From: Flavobacteriales bacterium
Lineage (GTDB): Bacteria > Bacteroidota > Bacteroidia > Flavobacteriales_F > PHOS-HE28
DNA: 64,000 bases
Direction: 5' to 3'
NCBI GenBank assembly: GCA_016700415.1
Contig: CP065018.1
Span: 372,001 to 436,000, forward strand
Shown: positions 41,785 through 50,661 of the stretch, piece after piece
Numbering within the stretch: position 1 is the stretch's first letter
Layout of the letters: the number at the start of each line of letters is the position of its first letter
Program-made: the position numbers and the translations under genes
Notes under the pieces: generated by a model
Database searches by the model: none
The model's input: the letters and a program-made list of their open reading frames with translations, nothing else
What the model was told of the DNA's origin: nothing

Positions 41785-42540
41785 TTACTGCGCCCCGAAC
41801 ACGCGCCTCAGTAGGTCCGTGGTGCGGGCCATCGGGTCCTTGCGGATCTTCTGCTCTTCATCGGCCACCAGAATGAAGAGGCCATCAATGGCCTTTTGGG
41901 TCACATACGCGTCCAGGTCAGGATCAACGGCACTGCCGCCGGTGAACATGGAAGCCTTGTTGTACGCGCCGGCCAGCGGTGTCCAATAACTGGTGAGCGC
42001 TACTTGCTGCGTGGCTTTCTCAACGATGGGACGGAACATATCCGTGAGTTCCGCCGTGGTCTTGTCCTTGAGAAAGTTGGTGGCGGCATGGTCCCCGCCC
42101 TTCAGGATGGCGAAACCGTCGGACACGCTCATGCCCTTGATCGCGTTGACGAAGACCGGAACCGCCTCCTTCGTCGCGGACTCAGCTGCGCGGTTCATGG
42201 TCAGCTCGAACTTGTCCACTTGGGCGGACATGCCGAGGTTGTTCAGCGTGCTCTTCATCTTCTCAGCTTCGGGCGGAAAGGGGATGCGCAGCCGGTCGTT
42301 CTTCCAGAAACCGTCCGTCACCGAGGCGATGTCCACCGAATGCTCGGCGCCTTTGGTGAGGGCCTCCTTCAGGCCGGAGACCACATCGGCATTGGTCAGC
42401 CCGCCGGTGGAGCCGCTGCCGGTCACGGTCTTTGCGGCATCCGTCAGGGTTTTTGGGAACTGCGCGCTGCAGGAGGTTCCGAAGAGGACGAGCAGGGCCA
42501 GGGCGGTGATGTTCTTCATGTGGGCTTTCATTGGGTTCAT
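41785..42540 (-). CDS. DUF4197 lipoprotein
   Basis: A 251-residue protein with a lipoprotein signal (ITALALLVLFGTSC). The body is helical and fits DUF4197: LTNADVVSGLKEALTKGAE, DGFWKNDRLRIPFPPEAEKM, FELTMNRAAESATKEAVPVF, DGFAILKGGDHAATNFLKDK, LTDMFRPIVEKA and DLDAYVTQKAIDGLFILVADEE. The function is unknown. The ATG at 42540 overlaps the stop of the thioesterase gene (ATGA), which supports it; in-frame ATGs follow at 42531 and 42519. Confidence 0.88.
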   Translation of the reverse strand: MNPMKAHMKNITALALLVLFGTSCSAQFPKTLTDAAKTVTGSGSTGGLTNADVVSGLKEALTKGAEHSVDIASVTDGFWKNDRLRIPFPPEAEKMKSTLNNLGMSAQVDKFELTMNRAAESATKEAVPVFVNAIKGMSVSDGFAILKGGDHAATNFLKDKTTAELTDMFRPIVEKATQQVALTSYWTPLAGAYNKASMFTGGSAVDPDLDAYVTQKAIDGLFILVADEEQKIRKDPMARTTDLLRRVFGAQ

Positions 42541-42944
42541 TCGTTCTCCATCATTCGTGCCAAAGCCTCACGCCAGGCTTCGGGCAGTTCGAAGCTTCGT
42601 TGTTCGTTGTAGTTGAAACAGACCATCACACTGCGGCCCTCGGCGAAGATCCGTTCGTCTTCCGTACTGCGGACAGCGTAGTGCAGGTCGAAACTCTTCG
42701 CACCGATCCTTCCGCACCAGGTCTCTACTTGCACGGCATCAGACAGCTGGATCGGGATCCGGTAGTCCACCTCATTTCGCGCGAGGATCAGCCCGGTCCG
42801 TGTCCAGTCGTGGTCTTTTGGAATGAATTTTCGTAGCAAGTCCATTCGTCCCAGCTCGAAGTACTGGAGATAGACCGCGTTGTGAACATGGCGCGCCAAG
42901 TCCACATCGTTGAATCGGATCTGTATCGGGGTGGTGTTCCGCAT
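42537..42944 (-). CDS. Acyl-CoA thioesterase, hotdog fold (4HBT)
   Basis: A 135-residue protein: IQIRFNDVDLARHVHNAVYL (catalytic Asp and the following helix), YFELGRMDLLRKFI, ILARNEVDYRIPIQLSDAVQ, VETWCGRIGAKSFDL and RSVMVCFNYNEQRSFELPE. It is typical of YbgC/FcbC-type thioesterases. The ATG at 42944 (MRNTTPIQ) fits the family better than the open frame to 42992. Coupled to the DUF4197 gene downstream. Confidence 0.85.
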   Translation of the reverse strand: MRNTTPIQIRFNDVDLARHVHNAVYLQYFELGRMDLLRKFIPKDHDWTRTGLILARNEVDYRIPIQLSDAVQVETWCGRIGAKSFDLHYAVRSTEDERIFAEGRSVMVCFNYNEQRSFELPEAWREALARMMENE

Positions 42945-43073
42945 GGTGTACAACTGTGTTCGGTCAATAGAGGCATTTCTCGGAACCGTCATTCTGGCAA
43001 GGACCGGTCCACATGCGTTACTCAGATCTGCGTAAATCCCTCTTTCAGCGTCTTCCGCGTTCCATTCCGGCTA

Positions 43074-43475
43074 TTACGAGATCGGGTTCAAGGTCACCGA
43101 GAACACCGTGATGCTGTTCGGATCGCGATCAAAGAAGAGCTTATCCAATGCCTCCAGCACGTTCTTGGCGCGGAAATAAGACGTGTTGAACTCGCCCTCG
43201 CCGCGTGCGCTCCATTGCACCGTGTAGCTGCTTGTGCGGTCCTTATAGGTGCTCACGTATTCGCGCATGGCCCGCAATGCCTCCAGTTTGGTCCCGCCTT
43301 CAGTGGAGTGGAAGAGGAAGCTCTGGTTGTGGCGCGGGTTCAGCGTGATCAGGTAGAGCTTGGCGCCCTTGCCGGGTTCCTCCACGTAGTTGAACATGAG
43401 GCTGTCCACGCCCACGCCGATGTGGTCGCCTATCTCCTTCTGCAGCTTGGCCGTTTCGATGTTCTTGTCGGTCAT
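43074..43475 (-). CDS. Conserved hypothetical protein coupled to the dehydratase gene
   Basis: A 133-residue cytosolic protein, not recognised. It starts MTDKNIETAKLQKEIGDHIG, has alternating beta strands (AKLYLITLNPRHNQSFLFHS, SYTVQWSARGEGEFNTSYFR) and a C-terminal helix-strand (VLEALDKLFFDRDPNSITVF). The ATG overlaps the stop of the dehydratase gene (ATGA, 43472-43475), so it is translated in coupling with it. A dsRBD-like alpha-beta pattern is possible but not convincing. Confidence 0.6.
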   Translation of the reverse strand: MTDKNIETAKLQKEIGDHIGVGVDSLMFNYVEEPGKGAKLYLITLNPRHNQSFLFHSTEGGTKLEALRAMREYVSTYKDRTSSYTVQWSARGEGEFNTSYFRAKNVLEALDKLFFDRDPNSITVFSVTLNPIS

Positions 43476-44035
43476 GATCTGTTGGGCTTTGCCTTCTCTT
43501 TCGTTCCGGTCCGTGGCGTCACATGCTGTGGACCGTCCGGTGCGTCGAATTTACCATAGGAGGAATTCTGGCTGCGATATTCCCGCACCAGGGCTTTCAT
43601 GCCCCGCACGCAGGCCTCGGCATCGCCGGTTTCCGCTGCGTCCAATATCGTAGCGATGGCAGTGTTGGTGGCCTGTGGTTCCGCATTGCGCGTTTTGCCG
43701 ATGAGGATGCGCGGATGGTGTGTAGGCAAGGTCCCTTCCTGGTCGGCCAACAGCTCCTCGTAAAGCTTTTCGCCGGGACGCAGGCCGGTGTATTTGATCT
43801 CGATGTCCTCGCCGGGCTCCATCCCGCTGAGGCGGATCATGCGGTCGGCGAGGTCCGCGATACGCACTGGGCTGCCCATGTCGAACACGTAGATCTCGCC
43901 GCCCTTGCCCATGGTAGCGGCCTCCAGTACCAACCGGCAGGCCTCGGGAATGGTCATGAAGAAGCGGGTCACTTCCGGGTCGGTCACGGTGACCGGGCCA
44001 CCTTCGGCGATCTGGCGGCGGAACAGCGGGATCAC
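43472..44035 (-). pseudogene. C-terminal part of the PglF/WbpM-type dehydratase, after a frameshift
   Basis: Frame VIPLFRRQIAEGGPVTVTDP, VTRFFMTIPEACRLVLEAA, GSPVRIADLADRMIRLSGM, IKYTGLRPGEKLYEELLADQ: the end of a FlaA1/CapD-family protein, directly continuing NVLGSNGS of the other fragment. The shift is caused by CCC at 44035-44037 (GGG on the coding strand) where GG would keep the frame. Confidence 0.75.
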
Positions 44036-45404
44036 CCGATCCGTTGCTGCCGAGCACGTTGCCGAAGCGCGTGGTTACGATGGACAACGACGGGTTCAGC
44101 GTTCCCAGGCTCTGCATGTACATCTCTGCGCAGCGCTTCGTGGCGCCCATCACACTGGTGGGGTTCACCGCCTTGTCCGTACTGATGAGGATGAACTCCT
44201 TCACGCCGTGCTTGACGGACAGGTCCGCCATGTTCCGCGTGCCGCCGATGTTGGTATGTACGGCCTGGTCCGGCTGGGCTTCCATCAAGGGCACGTGCTT
44301 GTAGGCGGCGGCGTGCAGGACCACTTCGGGTTTGACCTCCGCCAGAAGCCGGTCCATGGCGTCACGGTCGCGCACGTCGGCCACCATCGGGCGGAAGGCG
44401 CTCTGGCCTTTGCCGCGCAATTCCATCTCCAGGTCGTAGAGCGCGCTTTCGGCGTTGTCCACCAGCACGGTCTCTTTGGCTCCGAGGAGGATCAACTGCC
44501 GGCTCAGTTCACTGCCAATGCTGCCCGCAGCGCCCGTCACCATGACCTTCCGGCCGCGGAAATGCTCATGCACCAGTGCATCCTCCAAGCGGATCGGCGA
44601 CCGGCCCAAGAGGTCCTCAATGCGCACTTCCCGGATCTGGCCGCTGCTCAATTGCCCGTTGATCCAATCCCGGACCGGAGGCACGGTGCGCACGGCGACC
44701 TTCGCGGCCATGGCCATGTCCACGACCTTCCGCCGGTTCTCGTTGTCGGGCTGTTGGATCGCGATGATCACTTGGTCGGCACCTTCTTCGCGAAGCAGCT
44801 TTGGCAGTTCAGCGGTAGCATGCACCAGCACGCCTTCCAAGCGCTTGCCCACCTTACCCGGGGCATCGTCCACGAAAGCTGTGATGCTGTAGCGCGCCGA
44901 ACCTTCCCGTTCCAAGGTCCGCTTGGTGATCAGGCCCGCCTCGCCGGCACCATAGAGCACCACCCGCATCGCATCCTTCCCCCGGCCTCTGCGGCGCAGG
45001 TGCAACAGCTTGAAGCCGATCCGCGAAGCGATCAGCAGCATGGCGGTGCCAAGAAAATCGATGATGATCACCGAGGTGGGCAGCACGAATTGGCCGTCCA
45101 CCAGGTAGTAACGCATGGCATTGAGAACGAAGAGGGTGATGCTGCCGCCCAATACGGTGAGAAAGATCCGCTTGGCGTCATCGGTGCCGGTGTGGCGTAC
45201 CATGCTGCGCTGGATCCCCGCGCCTAGGTGCCACGCCAAGCGGACAACGAAGAACAGCGGGAGCACCGGCCAGAGCAATTGGTACTCATAAGCCGGAACG
45301 CTGAAGTTGAAGCGGAGCTGATAGGCCGCCAGCAGCGAGATCGCACACATGGCCAGGTCGATCACCGTGATCATCCACCGGGGAAGCAGTCGTTGCGAGG
45401 CCAT
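43551..45404 (-). pseudogene. Membrane-bound UDP-sugar 4,6-dehydratase (PglF/WbpM/CapD family), N-terminal part
   Basis: The true coding part is 44038-45404 (about 455 residues); the frame then runs out of register to 43551. Four N-terminal membrane helices (residues ~12-110), a CoA-binding-like domain (RVVLYGAGEAGLITKRTLER), then the short-chain dehydrogenase core: VMVTGAAGSIGSELSRQLIL (NAD site) and STDKAVNPTSVMGATKR, with the S-M-K triad in which Met replaces Tyr, as in WbpM and PglF. With the second fragment the protein would be about 643 residues, the normal size. Expected product: UDP-4-keto-6-deoxy-HexNAc. Confidence 0.82.
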
Positions 45405-45409
45405 GGCCG

Positions 45410-45417
45410 CGAAGGTA
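45410..45417 (-). promoter_or_regulatory. -7-like box TACCTTCG supporting the dehydratase start
   Basis: On the minus strand TACCTTCG ends five bases before the ATG at 45404, the same spacing as other boxes in this window. It favours 45404 over the longer open frame to 45494. Confidence 0.35.
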
Positions 45418-45493
45418 GCCGCAGCGCGACGTTCCATGTTGGCCCTTTGAGCCGTTGCCCGCATCTTTGCCCGCGTACCGGACAAGTGATTCA

Positions 45494-46501
45494 ATGATCA
45501 TGACCCAGACCCTGACTTCCTTGGTGACCGGCGGCGCCGGCTTCATCGGCGCCCATGTCGTGAAGGACCTGCTGGCCATGGGCCATCGCGTGGTGGTGCT
45601 GGACGACCTCAGCGGCGGCTTCCAGGACCAAGTGGACCCGAAGGCGGTCTTTGTCCATGGCTCCATCACCGACGATGCCCTTGTGGAACGGCTCTTCACG
45701 GAGCACGGCTTCACCTACGTGTACCACTTGGCCGCCTATGCCGCCGAGGGCCTCAGCCATTTTATCAGGCGCTTCAACTACGAGAACAACCTCATCGGGA
45801 GCATCAACCTGATCAACGCCTCGGTCCGCCACGAGGTGAAGTGCTTCGTTTTCACCAGCTCCATCGCGGTGTATGGGGCGCTGGAGCCACCAATGCGCGA
45901 GGACATGCGGCCCGTGCCGGAGGATCCCTACGGGGTGGCGAAGTTGGCCGTGGAGATGGACCTCTATGCGGCCAAGCACATGTTCGGGCTGGACTATGTG
46001 GTGTTCCGCCCGCACAACGTCTATGGCGAATACCAGAACCTCGGCGACCGTTATCGGAACGTAGTGGGCATCTTCATGAACCAGCTGATGCAAGGAAAGG
46101 CCCTCACCATCTTCGGCGATGGCAGCCAGCAGCGCGCCTTCACCTACGTCGGTGACATTTCACCGTTGATCGCCCGATCGGCCAGTATGCCATCGGCCTA
46201 CGGCGAGATCTTCAACGTGGGAGCGGAGAAGCCATACACCGTGAACGAGCTGGCCACCCTGGTGATGAAGACGATGGGGAAGGAGGGCGCGTTGAACCAT
46301 CTGGAAGCGCGCAACGAGGTGGCCTTCGCCTTCAGCGACCACAGCAAGGCGAAGCGGGTCTTCGGGGAAACTCAGGAAACTTCCTTGGCGGATGGCTTGC
46401 ATCGCATGGTGCCGTGGGCCTTGGCTACCGGCGCGCGGGAAAGCACCACGTTCGGGAACATCGAGATCGAACGCGGCCTACCACCGAGCTGGAAGGTCTG
46501 A
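45494..46501 (+). CDS. NAD-dependent nucleotide-sugar epimerase/dehydratase
   Basis: A 335-residue extended short-chain dehydrogenase: TSLVTGGAGFIGAHVVKDLL (NAD site), VVVLDDLSGGFQDQV, YHLAAYAAEGLSH, FTSSIAVYG and the active-site YGVAKLAVEMDLYA (Y-x3-K), then VFRPHNVYGEYQNLGDRYRN and FGDGSQQRAFTYVGDI. It resembles UDP-glucose 4-epimerase and related enzymes; the substrate cannot be fixed. Start at 45494 or 45500. Divergent from the dehydratase. Confidence 0.88.
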   Translation: MIMTQTLTSLVTGGAGFIGAHVVKDLLAMGHRVVVLDDLSGGFQDQVDPKAVFVHGSITDDALVERLFTEHGFTYVYHLAAYAAEGLSHFIRRFNYENNLIGSINLINASVRHEVKCFVFTSSIAVYGALEPPMREDMRPVPEDPYGVAKLAVEMDLYAAKHMFGLDYVVFRPHNVYGEYQNLGDRYRNVVGIFMNQLMQGKALTIFGDGSQQRAFTYVGDISPLIARSASMPSAYGEIFNVGAEKPYTVNELATLVMKTMGKEGALNHLEARNEVAFAFSDHSKAKRVFGETQETSLADGLHRMVPWALATGARESTTFGNIEIERGLPPSWKV

Positions 46502-46554
46502 TGGCCGCCCCGAGCTATCTTACGGCGCAGCATAGCGCATCGAATTAGGACTTC

Positions 46555-47691
46555 ATGCCCCGCATCCTCTTCATAGCATCGCACCGGCCCGGTCGCAGCC
46601 CCAACCAGCGCTTCCGGTTCGAGCAGTACATAAGCCATCTGGAGCAGAACGGTTACGAATGCGTGGTCTCCTACCTGATCAGCGAGGAAGATGACCGGAT
46701 GCTCTACAAAAAGGGCAACCTGGCCGGCAAAGTGGGCTTTGTGCGCCGCAGCATCGCCAAGCGCCGCGCCGACGTGGCCCGCATGAACGGGTTCGACATC
46801 ATCTTCGTGTGCCGCGAAGCCCTGATGACGCGCAGCACTTGGTTCGAACGGGCCTTCCGTCGCGGCCGGGCCAAGGTGGTCTATGATTTTGATGATTCAA
46901 TTTGGCTCTCCAATGTCAGCGATGCCAACCGCCGCTGGAAATGGGTGAAGGACGCCGGGAAGACCTCCAAACTGATCCGCATGGCCGACATGGTATTCGC
47001 AGGGAACGAATACTTAGCCGACTACGCCCGCCACTACAATGCCCATGTGGCGGTGATACCCACCACCATCGACACGGAGGAATACTTGCCGCGTACATCC
47101 CGTGCCGAGGGTCCCGTGGTGATCGGCTGGAGCGGAAGCCTCACCACGATCCAGCATTTCAAGCATGCTGTCCCTGCGTTGCTTCAAGTGAAAAAGAAGT
47201 ACGGCGACCGCATCGCCATTCGCGTCATTGGCGACGGATCCTTCCGGTACGAAGAACTCGGTATCCATGGCCTTCCGTGGAAGAAAGAGACCGAGCTGGA
47301 CGACCTGCGCGCCATGGACATCGGCATCATGCCCTTGCCGGACGACGAATGGGCGCGGGGCAAATGCGGGCTGAAGGGCTTGCAGTACATGGCGCTTGCC
47401 ATTCCTACGCTCATGAGCCCAGTCGGCGTGAACAGCGACATCATCGAGAATGGTGTCAACGGCTTTTTACCCAAGACCGAGGCTGAATGGGTGGAAGTCA
47501 TTTCCCGTTTGGTCGAGGATGCCGAGCTTCGCCGCACTATTGGCACCGCCGCGCGCAAGACCGTAGTGGAACACTATAGCCTCCAAGCCTGGCAACAGCG
47601 CTATGTGGGCTTCTTCAACAAACTGATCGATCGACCCGAAAATGGAAACTACCACAGCAACCAAGACCATCACGCTCACGCACATCCATGA
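46555..47691 (+). CDS. GT4-like glycosyltransferase
   Basis: A 378-residue GT-B glycosyltransferase: ILFIASHRPGRSPNQRFRFE at the N-terminus (a type common in capsule loci), KVVYDFDDSIWLSNVSDANR, IPTTIDTEEYLPR, VVIGWSGSLTTIQHFKHAVP, and MPLPDDEWARGKCGLKGLQY, where E and K of the donor site are seen. The last 50 bases overlap the gcvT gene in another frame, giving a His/Asn-rich C-terminal tail (NYHSNQDHHAHAHP). Confidence 0.85.
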   Translation: MPRILFIASHRPGRSPNQRFRFEQYISHLEQNGYECVVSYLISEEDDRMLYKKGNLAGKVGFVRRSIAKRRADVARMNGFDIIFVCREALMTRSTWFERAFRRGRAKVVYDFDDSIWLSNVSDANRRWKWVKDAGKTSKLIRMADMVFAGNEYLADYARHYNAHVAVIPTTIDTEEYLPRTSRAEGPVVIGWSGSLTTIQHFKHAVPALLQVKKKYGDRIAIRVIGDGSFRYEELGIHGLPWKKETELDDLRAMDIGIMPLPDDEWARGKCGLKGLQYMALAIPTLMSPVGVNSDIIENGVNGFLPKTEAEWVEVISRLVEDAELRRTIGTAARKTVVEHYSLQAWQQRYVGFFNKLIDRPENGNYHSNQDHHAHAHP

Positions 47692-48757
47692 AGCCCTTGG
47701 CGCCAAGATGGTGCCCTTCGCCGGCTTCCTCATGCCCGTTCAGTACACCGGCGTCAACGACGAACATCTCACCGTGCGCAAGGCCGTGGGCGTATTCGAC
47801 GTGAGCCACATGGGCGAATTCATCGTGCGCGGACCCGGTGCCTTGGACCTCATCCAAAAGGTCACCAGCAACGACGCTTCCAAGCTGGAAGTGGGGAAGG
47901 TGCAGTACACCTGCCTACCCAACGCCACCGGCGGCATCGTGGACGACCTGCTCGTGTATAACATGCAGCGCGGCGACGACCATCACTATGTGCTTGTGGT
48001 GAACGCGGGCAACATCCAGAAGGACTGGGACTGGATCAATGCGCACAACACCTTCGATGCACAATTGGAGAACATCAGCGACAAGATGTCCCTGCTGGCG
48101 GTGCAAGGACCGAAGGCCACGGACACGCTCAAGGGCCTGTTCACGGAGGACATTGGAGCCATGGTGTATTACTCCGCGATGTACGCCGAAATGAAAGGCG
48201 TCGGCCTGGTGCTCATTTCTTCCACGGGCTACACCGGTGCGGGCGGATACGAGATCTACATGCCGAACCCTTTGGCGGAAAAGGCATGGAACGCCGTGAT
48301 GGAGGCCGGTAAGCCCTTCGGCATCAAGCCGGCCGGGCTCGCCGCGCGCGACACGCTCCGCTTGGAGATGGGCTTCTGCCTTTATGGCAACGACATCGAC
48401 GATACCACTTCGCCGTTGGAGGCGGGTCTGGGCTGGATCACCAAGTTCACCAAGGACTTCACCAACTCCGCAGCGCTGAAAGTCGAGAAGGAAGCGGGTG
48501 TGAAGAACAAGCTGGTCGGCTTCGAACTGATCGACCGCGGTATCCCCCGGCACGATTGCCCTGTGGTGAATGCGGAAGGAAAGCAGGTCGGCAAGGTCAC
48601 CAGCGGAACCATGAGCCCCAGCCTGCAAAAGCCCATCGGCATGGCATACGTGCCCAAAGAGCAAAGCGCACCGGGAACCGAGATCTTGGTGGACGTACGA
48701 GGAAAAGTGCTGAAGGGAGTTGTGGTGAAAACGCCGTTCATCCAGGTCGGAAAGTGA
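47642..48757 (+). CDS. gcvT: Glycine cleavage system T protein (aminomethyltransferase)
   Basis: A 371-residue folate-dependent aminomethyltransferase that takes the methylene group from H-protein and passes it to tetrahydrofolate with release of ammonia. Motifs: LGAKMVPFAGFLMPVQYTGV, GVFDVSHMGEFIVRGPGAL, STGYTGAGGYEIY, LAARDTLRLEMGFCLYGND, GLGWITKFTKDF and KVTSGTMSPSLQKPIGMAYV. The only usable ATG (47642) lies within the end of the glycosyltransferase gene. gcvH and gcvP are not in the window. Confidence 0.95.
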   Translation: METTTATKTITLTHIHEALGAKMVPFAGFLMPVQYTGVNDEHLTVRKAVGVFDVSHMGEFIVRGPGALDLIQKVTSNDASKLEVGKVQYTCLPNATGGIVDDLLVYNMQRGDDHHYVLVVNAGNIQKDWDWINAHNTFDAQLENISDKMSLLAVQGPKATDTLKGLFTEDIGAMVYYSAMYAEMKGVGLVLISSTGYTGAGGYEIYMPNPLAEKAWNAVMEAGKPFGIKPAGLAARDTLRLEMGFCLYGNDIDDTTSPLEAGLGWITKFTKDFTNSAALKVEKEAGVKNKLVGFELIDRGIPRHDCPVVNAEGKQVGKVTSGTMSPSLQKPIGMAYVPKEQSAPGTEILVDVRGKVLKGVVVKTPFIQVGK

Positions 48758-48765
48758 AACTGGGC

Positions 48766-48886
48766 CGCTGAGTCGCAGAGACGCGGAGAAGGCTATTGGT
48801 GATCGACGCCCAGACTCACGACTCACAGACTCAAGAATCCGGACTTACTGACTAAAACCTGTCCTCTGCGTCTCCGCGTCTAACTC
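48766..48886. repeat. Intergenic inverted repeat (CGCAGAGACGCGGAG word) with an ACTCAC run
   Basis: The left arm 48770-48790 pairs imperfectly with 48863-48882 (GAGACGC core in both). Between them 48808-48856 carries GACTCACGACTCACAGACTC and CCGGACTTACTGACTAAAA, close to CCGGACTCACGACTAAA at 1312-1328. Confidence 0.6.
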
Positions 48887-48892
48887 CATAGT

Positions 48893-49642
48893 ATGAAGGC
48901 TGTCTCCCAGAATACCGACTACCAATACCGCGTCGAGGTGTGCTACACCCCAGGCCAGTTCCCGCTGTACAAGCAGGACATGGGCATTGTGGTCGTCATC
49001 GACATCCTTCGCGCCACCAGCGCCATGGTCACCGCGTTCGAATACGGCGTGAAGGACATCATTCCCGTGGCCACCATCGAGGAAGCGCGCCAGTACATCG
49101 GTCGCCCGGGCCACATCGCGGCGGCCGAACGCAACGGTGAAGTGGTGGAGGGCTTCCCCGTGGGCAACTCACCGCTGGCCTTCAAGGGGATGGACCTCAA
49201 AGGCAAGACCATTGTCCTTTCCACCACCAACGGCACGCAGGCCATCCACACCGGTCGCGAGGCGCGCCAGCTCGTCATCGGTGCTTTCCTCAATCTCACC
49301 GCGCTCACCGACTGGCTATTGAAGCAGGACGACAACATCCTTCTGCTCTGCTCCGGCTGGAAGGATAAGTTCAGCTTAGAGGACAGCGCCTTCGCCGGGG
49401 CCGTGATGGACCGCCTGCTCGAAAGCGGCAAGTTCGGCGTGGAGGAGGACAGCAGCATCGCTTCGAAGTATCTTTACATGGCCGCACGCGACAACTTCAT
49501 GAGCATCCTCAAGGCCGCGCCGCGCCGGAAACGATTGCAACAACTGCACCTGCTGGACGACGTGAAATACTGCCTTACCCCGGACCAGAGCAACGTCATC
49601 CCAGTCTTGCTCGGTGACCGCTTGGTGCCGCTCGACCATTGA
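48893..49642 (+). CDS. comB: 2-phosphosulfolactate phosphatase-like protein (ComB)
   Basis: A 249-residue ComB-family protein: RVEVCYTPGQFPLYKQ, IVVVIDILRATSAMVTAFEY, HIAAAERNGEVVEGFPVGNS, GKTIVLSTTNGTQAI and ILLLCSGWKDKFSLEDSAFA. ComB removes phosphate from 2-phosphosulfolactate (coenzyme M route in archaea); in Bacteroidota the protein is common but its substrate is not established. The next gene starts 5 bases later. Confidence 0.88.
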   Translation: MKAVSQNTDYQYRVEVCYTPGQFPLYKQDMGIVVVIDILRATSAMVTAFEYGVKDIIPVATIEEARQYIGRPGHIAAAERNGEVVEGFPVGNSPLAFKGMDLKGKTIVLSTTNGTQAIHTGREARQLVIGAFLNLTALTDWLLKQDDNILLLCSGWKDKFSLEDSAFAGAVMDRLLESGKFGVEEDSSIASKYLYMAARDNFMSILKAAPRRKRLQQLHLLDDVKYCLTPDQSNVIPVLLGDRLVPLDH

Positions 49643-49647
49643 CCACC

Positions 49648-50661
49648 ATGAAACGGACCACGCTTCTCCGCTCATTCTGCCTCTTCGCCGCATTGGCGTT
49701 ACTGTGGCCGTTCTTAATGCAGCGCGACGCCGAGGCATGGGGCTTCTACGGGCACCGCCGCATCAACCGCATGGCCGTCTTTACGTTGCCACCGGCGATG
49801 TTCGGCTTCTACAAGCGCCACATCGATTACATCACCGACCACGCCACCGACCCCGATAGCCGCCGCTATGCCGTGGCCGGAGAGGCACCGCGCCACTACA
49901 TCGACATCGACCATTATGTGCCGGCAGGGGAGGATCCCTTCAAGGAAGTTCCCGAAAAATGGGACCTCGCCGTGCAGAAATTCACCGAGGATACGCTCCA
50001 AGCATACGGCATCGTGCCTTGGTACATTCCTGTGGTCTATGGGCGTTTGGTGAAGGCATTCGCGCGCGGAAACGTGGACCGCATCCTGTATTACAGCGCG
50101 GAGATCGGCCATTACATCGCCGATTCACACGTGCCGTTGCACACCACCGAGAACTACAACGGCGACATGACCGGCCAGCACGGTATCCACGCCTTCTGGG
50201 AAAGCAGGATCCCCGAGCTCAGCGCTGAAAACTATGATCATTTCGTAGGTCGTGCGCACTACATTGAGGATCCGCTGAAGTTCGCATGGAGCAACGTGAT
50301 CGCCAGCCACGCCGCATTGGACACGGTGTTCGGCATGGAGAGAGAGCTGCAGAAGAATTTCCCGGAGAGCGGGAAATACGTCTACGAGCAGCGCGGGCGA
50401 GGCAGCGTACAGCTATACTCCAAAGAATTCGCCAAAGCCTACGAAGAAGCCATGGGCGGCATGGTGGAACGCCGCATGAACGCATCCGTCATCGCCGTGG
50501 GCAGCTACTGGTATTCCGCTTGGGTGGACGCCGGCCAACCCGACCTCGACCACTTCGAGGAGAAGGACGTGAGCGACAGCCTCAAGCAAGTGCTTAAGGC
50601 GGAAGAGGAGCAGTGGAAGATGTCCAACAAGAAGCTGGGACGACCGGAGCCGAGTGAGTGA
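49648..50661 (+). CDS. Secreted zinc-dependent phospholipase C / S1-P1-nuclease-like protein
   Basis: A 337-residue protein with signal peptide (FAALALLWPFLMQRDAEA) leaving W at the mature N-terminus, as in this fold where the first Trp binds zinc. Metal-binding pieces: AWGFYGHRRINRMA, APRHYIDIDHYV, YYSAEIGHYIADSHVPLHTT and TGQHGIHAFWESR. Substrates may be phospholipids or nucleic acids. The C-terminal 60 residues are charged. It is cotranscribed with comB. Confidence 0.78.
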   Translation: MKRTTLLRSFCLFAALALLWPFLMQRDAEAWGFYGHRRINRMAVFTLPPAMFGFYKRHIDYITDHATDPDSRRYAVAGEAPRHYIDIDHYVPAGEDPFKEVPEKWDLAVQKFTEDTLQAYGIVPWYIPVVYGRLVKAFARGNVDRILYYSAEIGHYIADSHVPLHTTENYNGDMTGQHGIHAFWESRIPELSAENYDHFVGRAHYIEDPLKFAWSNVIASHAALDTVFGMERELQKNFPESGKYVYEQRGRGSVQLYSKEFAKAYEEAMGGMVERRMNASVIAVGSYWYSAWVDAGQPDLDHFEEKDVSDSLKQVLKAEEEQWKMSNKKLGRPEPSE

